Positions 62,066 to 64,000 of a DNA stretch of 64,000 bases are shown here, in pieces. The stretch's first letter is position 1. Each line of letters starts with the position of its first letter. The DNA lies in the NCBI RefSeq assembly GCF_947488985.1, contig NZ_CANLBV010000004.1, positions 1-64,000 on the forward strand, in the 5' to 3' direction. Both the position numbers and the translations under genes were made by a program. Source of the DNA: an uncultured Vibrio sp. GTDB taxonomy: Bacteria; Pseudomonadota; Gammaproteobacteria; Enterobacterales; Vibrionaceae. The notes beneath the pieces were generated by a model. It ran no database searches, was not told the DNA's origin, and worked only from the letters and a program-made list of their open reading frames with translations.

Positions 62066-64000
62066 TTATTTACGTAAGGCATTCAGTTTCGCTTGGGCGA
62101 TGCCAAAGATAGTATCGATTGGGTAGCTCCCCTCTTCACTGGCTTCACCAGCGGCCTTACCTGTAAACAGCTCAATCGCTTCCGTTACATGGTCAATGGC
62201 CCAGATATTGAATTCCCCCTTTTCAACCGCTTTTACTATATCACTGCGCAACATCAGGTTATGCACGTTCGAACGCGGGATGATCACCCCTTGCTCATTT
62301 GAACGGCCTTTAATTTCGCACACATCAAAGAATCCTTCGATTTTCTCGTTCACGCCACCAATTGGCTGAGACTCACCGAACTGGTTCATCGAGCCAGTGA
62401 TCGCGATATCTTGACGATTGGGTTGTTTCGAAAAGGCGGACACCACCGCGCAGAACTCAGCCATGCTCGCACTATCGCCATCGACGCCACCATACGATTG
62501 TTCGAAGGTAATATTAGTGGTCAGTGGCACCTTGGCTGTTTTACCAAACACCGAAGAAAGGTACGCAGATAAGATCATCACCCCCTTCGAGTGAATGCTG
62601 CCGCCGAGATCGACATTTCTTTCGATATCAATCACTTCACCATCACCATAAGCGGTGGTTGCCGTGATTCGGTTCGGTGCACCAAACATATGATCTGTGG
62701 TGCTGAGTACCGAGAGCGCATTGACTTGCCCTACCGCCAGCCCATCAACATGGATCAGCGTCGTGCCATTGGTGAAGGTTTCCATCACGCTGTCTTGCAA
62801 TCGCCCAACACGCATCTGTTGATTGGCTAATGCTTGATCTACGTGAGTAGCACGAATCAGATTAGACTTCGACCCTCTTGCCACGTAATTGGACTCACGC
62901 AACAGGTTCGCAATGTGTGCCGAGTGCAGCGATAATTTACCTTGATCACCCGCCTGACGAGAGCTGTGCTCAATAATGCGGGCAATCGCTTTGCGATCAC
63001 AATGCAGCATGTTGTTGTCGTGTACGATACTCGAAATGAAGCGTGCGTAATGCATTTCAGAGTCCGCTGTACGCTTCATCTCATCTTCAAAGTCAGCCGT
63101 CACACGGAACAACTCACCAAACTCCGCATCGTAATGCTGCAACAGCTGATAAGTGCGGTAATCACCAAACAGAATGATTTTGACATCCAACGGGATAGGT
63201 TCGGGATCAAGCGATACCGCTCCGGTTAAGGTCACCTCTTTTTCCAGTGAAGTGAAACTCAATTGACGTGAACGCAGCGCTCGCTTCAAGCCTTCCCAAA
63301 CATACGGTTGTTCTAGTACCTTAACCGCATCCATCAACAATACGCCGCCATTAGCTCTATGTAAGCTACCGGCGCGAATCAATGAGAAGTCTGTAAATAC
63401 AGTGCCCTTAAAGGTGGCCGTTTCAACATGACCAAACAACGAATGGTAGTTCGGATTCTCTTCCACCACTATCGGTAGGGTCTGCTCCTTCTGGCTGACA
63501 ATCACATTCACCTTATAACGACGCGGCATTTTCTTATCCAACGAAGCGGTCGCAATCTCCGCTTGTTCGGTACTTTCCTCTAAGAAAATATCTGCGTTAT
63601 CAACAATATCTTTACGTAGTGAGGTGAGGTATTTTTTGACCTCTGGATACTGGTTGTAATCTTTCTTAAGTTGCTTAATGAAGTGGGTAATCACATCGCG
63701 CGCCGTGTCATCATTCAGCTTTTGAATTTTCTCGGTGTAGGTTTCTTCAAGCTCGGTCAGTTCACGAGAAATGGTACGTAAGCTAACCTCCAAGGCATCA
63801 ATGGTTTTATCGAACTGGTCTTGCTCTTGTGGAGAAAGCAACTCAAAGCTCTCTTCTGTATGAAGATCATCACCATTCATTGCCACAAACTGATAATCGC
63901 CCTGAGTGGTGATCGTCAGGTTGATGCCTTTATCTTTCGCTTCTTGGCTGATCGTTTCCAATGCCGCTTGTTGCTTGGCTGCCAGTTGGTTTTTAAGCCT
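62066..64000 (-). CDS. Lon-like ATP-dependent protease (YcbZ/LonB type), 5' end beyond the window
   Basis: The visible 645 C-terminal residues contain a coiled-coil-like acidic region, an AAA+ part (TGAVSLDPEPIPLDVKIILF; NGGVLLMDAVKVLEQPYVWE as Walker B-like) and a C-terminal Lon peptidase domain. The catalytic Ser is in YGGVDGDSASMAEF and the Lys in GGVNEKIEGF. The frame stays open through position 64000 (LKNQLAAKQQAAL upstream), so the start lies outside; the TTG at 63961 is not the real start. The gene should degrade damaged or regulatory proteins in the cytoplasm. It is convergent with the PilZ gene. Confidence 0.9.
   Translation of the reverse strand, partial: RLKNQLAAKQQAALETISQEAKDKGINLTITTQGDYQFVAMNGDDLHTEESFELLSPQEQDQFDKTIDALEVSLRTISRELTELEETYTEKIQKLNDDTARDVITHFIKQLKKDYNQYPEVKKYLTSLRKDIVDNADIFLEESTEQAEIATASLDKKMPRRYKVNVIVSQKEQTLPIVVEENPNYHSLFGHVETATFKGTVFTDFSLIRAGSLHRANGGVLLMDAVKVLEQPYVWEGLKRALRSRQLSFTSLEKEVTLTGAVSLDPEPIPLDVKIILFGDYRTYQLLQHYDAEFGELFRVTADFEDEMKRTADSEMHYARFISSIVHDNNMLHCDRKAIARIIEHSSRQAGDQGKLSLHSAHIANLLRESNYVARGSKSNLIRATHVDQALANQQMRVGRLQDSVMETFTNGTTLIHVDGLAVGQVNALSVLSTTDHMFGAPNRITATTAYGDGEVIDIERNVDLGGSIHSKGVMILSAYLSSVFGKTAKVPLTTNITFEQSYGGVDGDSASMAEFCAVVSAFSKQPNRQDIAITGSMNQFGESQPIGGVNEKIEGFFDVCEIKGRSNEQGVIIPRSNVHNLMLRSDIVKAVEKGEFNIWAIDHVTEAIELFTGKAAGEASEEGSYPIDTIFGIAQAKLNALRK

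Noticed and set aside
1-64000. CRISPR arrays, tRNA or rRNA genes, prophage or toxin-antitoxin modules
   Set aside because: I saw no regularly spaced repeats, no cloverleaf-like or rRNA sequence, and no integrase, capsid or toxin-antitoxin pair; many antisense reading frames over strong genes are shadows without ribosome sites or recognisable domains.

Overview
The window reads as chromosomal DNA of a marine Vibrio (Gammaproteobacteria). The evidence is the moderate-to-low G+C, the Vibrio-like gene styles (a PlzD-type YcgR-N/PilZ protein, a YcbZ-type Lon peptidase, a combined agmatine/putrescine operon) and the standard code with strong Shine-Dalgarno sites. The PlzD-type gene lies on chromosome II in V. 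cholerae as I recall it, so a chromosome II location is possible but not proven. Apart from three broken genes and one small mobile element, the genes look intact.

Region 1 (about 0.4-32.4 kb) is a xylan/xyloside utilisation island. It holds xylA, xylB and xylR, a GPH-type symporter, two GH3 enzymes (one with permuted domain order), two GH43 enzymes, a GH10 lipoprotein xylanase interrupted by one amber codon, and a LamB-type porin. It also holds a complete MalEFGK-type ABC importer with two ATPase genes, galM with a FucI/AraA-class isomerase, a second pflB-type gene, and a secreted BNR_4 protein that looks like an ulvan-lyase-family (PL24/25) enzyme. Polymer would be cut outside, oligomers pass the porin and ABC or GPH transporters, GH3/GH43 release pentoses, and XylA/XylB feed the pentose phosphate pathway. 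Both edges carry gene debris: an mscS remnant on the left, and an internally deleted AEC transporter beside a transposon end on the right.

Region 2 (33.4-41.4 kb) has a VanX-type dipeptidase and then a urate catabolic cluster. The minus-strand operon is puuE-uraD-alc-allA-puuD; uraH and an 8-oxoguanine deaminase are on the plus strand. The route runs from 8-oxoguanine through urate and allantoin to glyoxylate plus urea. A 264 bp non-autonomous element sits directly on the deaminase stop codon.

Region 3 (41.6-53.8 kb) degrades agmatine and putrescine to succinate: puuD-puuR-puuC-puuB-aguB-aguA-gabD-gabT on the minus strand, with puuA and an NhaC-type antiporter divergent.

Region 4 (54-64 kb) has a RutR-like TetR regulator divergent from malate synthase (the glyoxylate sink), a PecS/PecM-like MarR/EamA pair, an MFS-kinase-GNAT set, a PilZ protein and a Lon-like protease cut by the window edge.

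The most interesting reading is regulatory. A MarR-type operator (ATCTTAAYGTAAAGAT) recurs at the purine operon, at malate synthase and at the pecM-like gene, and the local MarR protein has the residue pattern of urate-responsive regulators. A second palindrome (ATTGTATACAAT) recurs at the purine and malate synthase promoters. Together they suggest a urate-to-malate regulon spread over about 18 kb.
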